Below are positions 63,360-64,000 of a stretch of 64,000 bases of DNA, in pieces. Source of the stretch: Streptococcus infantis SPAR10 (GTDB lineage Bacteria; Bacillota; Bacilli; Lactobacillales; Streptococcaceae); assembly GCF_000279535.1 (NCBI RefSeq), contig NZ_ALCH01000003.1:1-64000 (forward strand), written 5' to 3'. A model generated the notes under the pieces. It did not search any database, had not been told where the DNA came from, and was given only the letters and a program-made list of their open reading frames with translations. Each line of letters begins with the position of its first letter. Positions within the stretch are counted from its first letter, which is position 1. A program made the translations under genes and the position numbers.

Positions 63360-64000
63360 TTAGATTTTCAAGAATCGACGCATTGAGATTCCTGAACCAA
63401 GTGAACCGATACAGATTCCGATGAGGAACAAGAGACCGATCATCAATGGAATAAAGGTATTCGGTGTAATCAAAGATAGGTTTTGACCAACCAAGGATGG
63501 GTTGACAGATTGGAACACTCGGTTATAGATAAAGTAAACCAATGCTGATGGAAGAGCTGCTCCCAACAATCCGATAAAGGCACCTTCTAGCAAGAATGGG
63601 CCACGGATATAACCGTTCTTGGCACCAACCAAACGCATGATTTGGATTTCACGGCTACGTGAAATGATGGTAATACGGATGGTATTTGAAATCAAGAAGA
63701 CTGCGATGAAGATCAAGAGTCCAGCGATGACCAATCCCCATACACGGATGAAGGAAGCCAACTTGAAGAGACGTTCGGTATTGGCACCACCGTCTTGAAC
63801 TTCAGAGACACCTTCGATTTTCTTAGCTTCTTCAGCGACTGGTTTTACATCACTTGGTGAATTGGTATCTACGATGTAGGCATCATGAAGAGGATTTGCA
63901 TCTCCTTCAAACACCTTCCACTCGTCACCCATAGTTTCAGTCAGCTTTTGGTACTGCTCTTCTTTACTTGAGAAGGTTACATTTTTTACGGCTGGCAGAG
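63360..64000 (-). CDS. ftsX: cell division ABC permease FtsX, 3' part
   Basis: The frame is open to the end of the window and continues beyond it; the 213 residues present start inside the extracellular domain (LPAVKNVTFSSKEEQYQKL). Four helices follow. The motif TIISRSREIQIMRLVGAKNGYIRGPFLLEG is highly conserved in FtsX. With FtsE it activates the peptidoglycan hydrolase PcsB at the septum in streptococci. ftsE would lie further upstream, outside the window. Confidence 0.93.
   Translation of the reverse strand, partial: LPAVKNVTFSSKEEQYQKLTETMGDEWKVFEGDANPLHDAYIVDTNSPSDVKPVAEEAKKIEGVSEVQDGGANTERLFKLASFIRVWGLVIAGLLIFIAVFLISNTIRITIISRSREIQIMRLVGAKNGYIRGPFLLEGAFIGLLGAALPSALVYFIYNRVFQSVNPSLVGQNLSLITPNTFIPLMIGLLFLIGICIGSLGSGISMRRFLKI

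Overview
The window looks like chromosomal DNA of a mitis-group Streptococcus (S. mitis/oralis type, close to S. pneumoniae). The support is low G+C, a BOX repeat, the psaB-psaC-psaA-tpx-psaR block beside pepO, a rel/dtd pair, a metE-metF-pnp-cysE-cysS-mrnC run, and core thrS, rpsO and ftsX genes. Species cannot be fixed from sequence reading alone.

Layout. (1) 0-5.6 kb: a tyrosine recombinase, then a decayed Rhs/WapA polymorphic-toxin locus on the minus strand. It has a carrier without a 5' end, a GIY-YIG-like toxin tip one frame out, an Imm26-type immunity gene and an orphan Rhs fragment. (2) 5.7-10.3 kb: a BceAB-type ABC transporter with its own response regulator and kinase (plus strand). 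(3) 10.3-16.1 kb: an internally deleted IS3-family remnant, a small membrane protein, a DEAD-box helicase, and a ferric-siderophore uptake operon whose ATPase is frameshifted. (4) 16.1-21.9 kb: an array of terminators and a long hairpin behind rpsO, a T-box leader followed by a MazG-like gene and thrS, a DUF389 membrane protein, a BOX element and a copy of the thrS tail. (5) 21.9-26.7 kb: a second BceAB/two-component module (minus), with a 37-codon ORF and a perfect BceR-type palindrome. (6) 26.7-37.3 kb: two hydrolases, pepO, the Mn(II) uptake operon psaBCA with tpx and psaR, dtd and rel. (7) 37.4-48.5 kb: msmK, a PucR-like gene, mrnC, cysS, a nucleoside phosphorylase, cysE, pnp, metF and metE with a MET-box. 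(8) 48.7-50.3 kb: a HigBA-like toxin-antitoxin pair, a Pyr_excise-like gene and a DUF1722 gene. (9) 50.4-61.2 kb: a composite defence operon. (10) 61.3-64 kb: a TVP38-family protein, an MFS transporter and the 3' part of ftsX.

The most interesting region is 50.4-61.2 kb. It is one minus-strand operon in which a type I restriction-modification system (hsdR first, half-size hsdS in the middle, hsdM last) is interrupted by two modules with other defence signatures. Between hsdR and hsdS lie an HNH (DUF1524-like) gene, a SIR2-domain gene and a HerA/DUF87-type ATPase, with overlapping stops and starts. Between hsdS and hsdM lies a fused AAA ATPase plus DUF4435/TOPRIM-like protein resembling single-chain PARIS-type systems. 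SIR2-HerA and PARIS are known families. The nesting, the accompanying HNH gene, the single-TRD HsdS and a 9-bp in-frame repeat in the HerA gene are the parts that deserve follow-up.

Several genes carry apparent single-base lesions in short homopolymers or A-rich tracts (rpsO, the siderophore ATPase, the Rhs/toxin junction). In rpsO, a core ribosomal gene, a sequencing error is the simplest explanation, and this makes the other two worth re-checking against reads.
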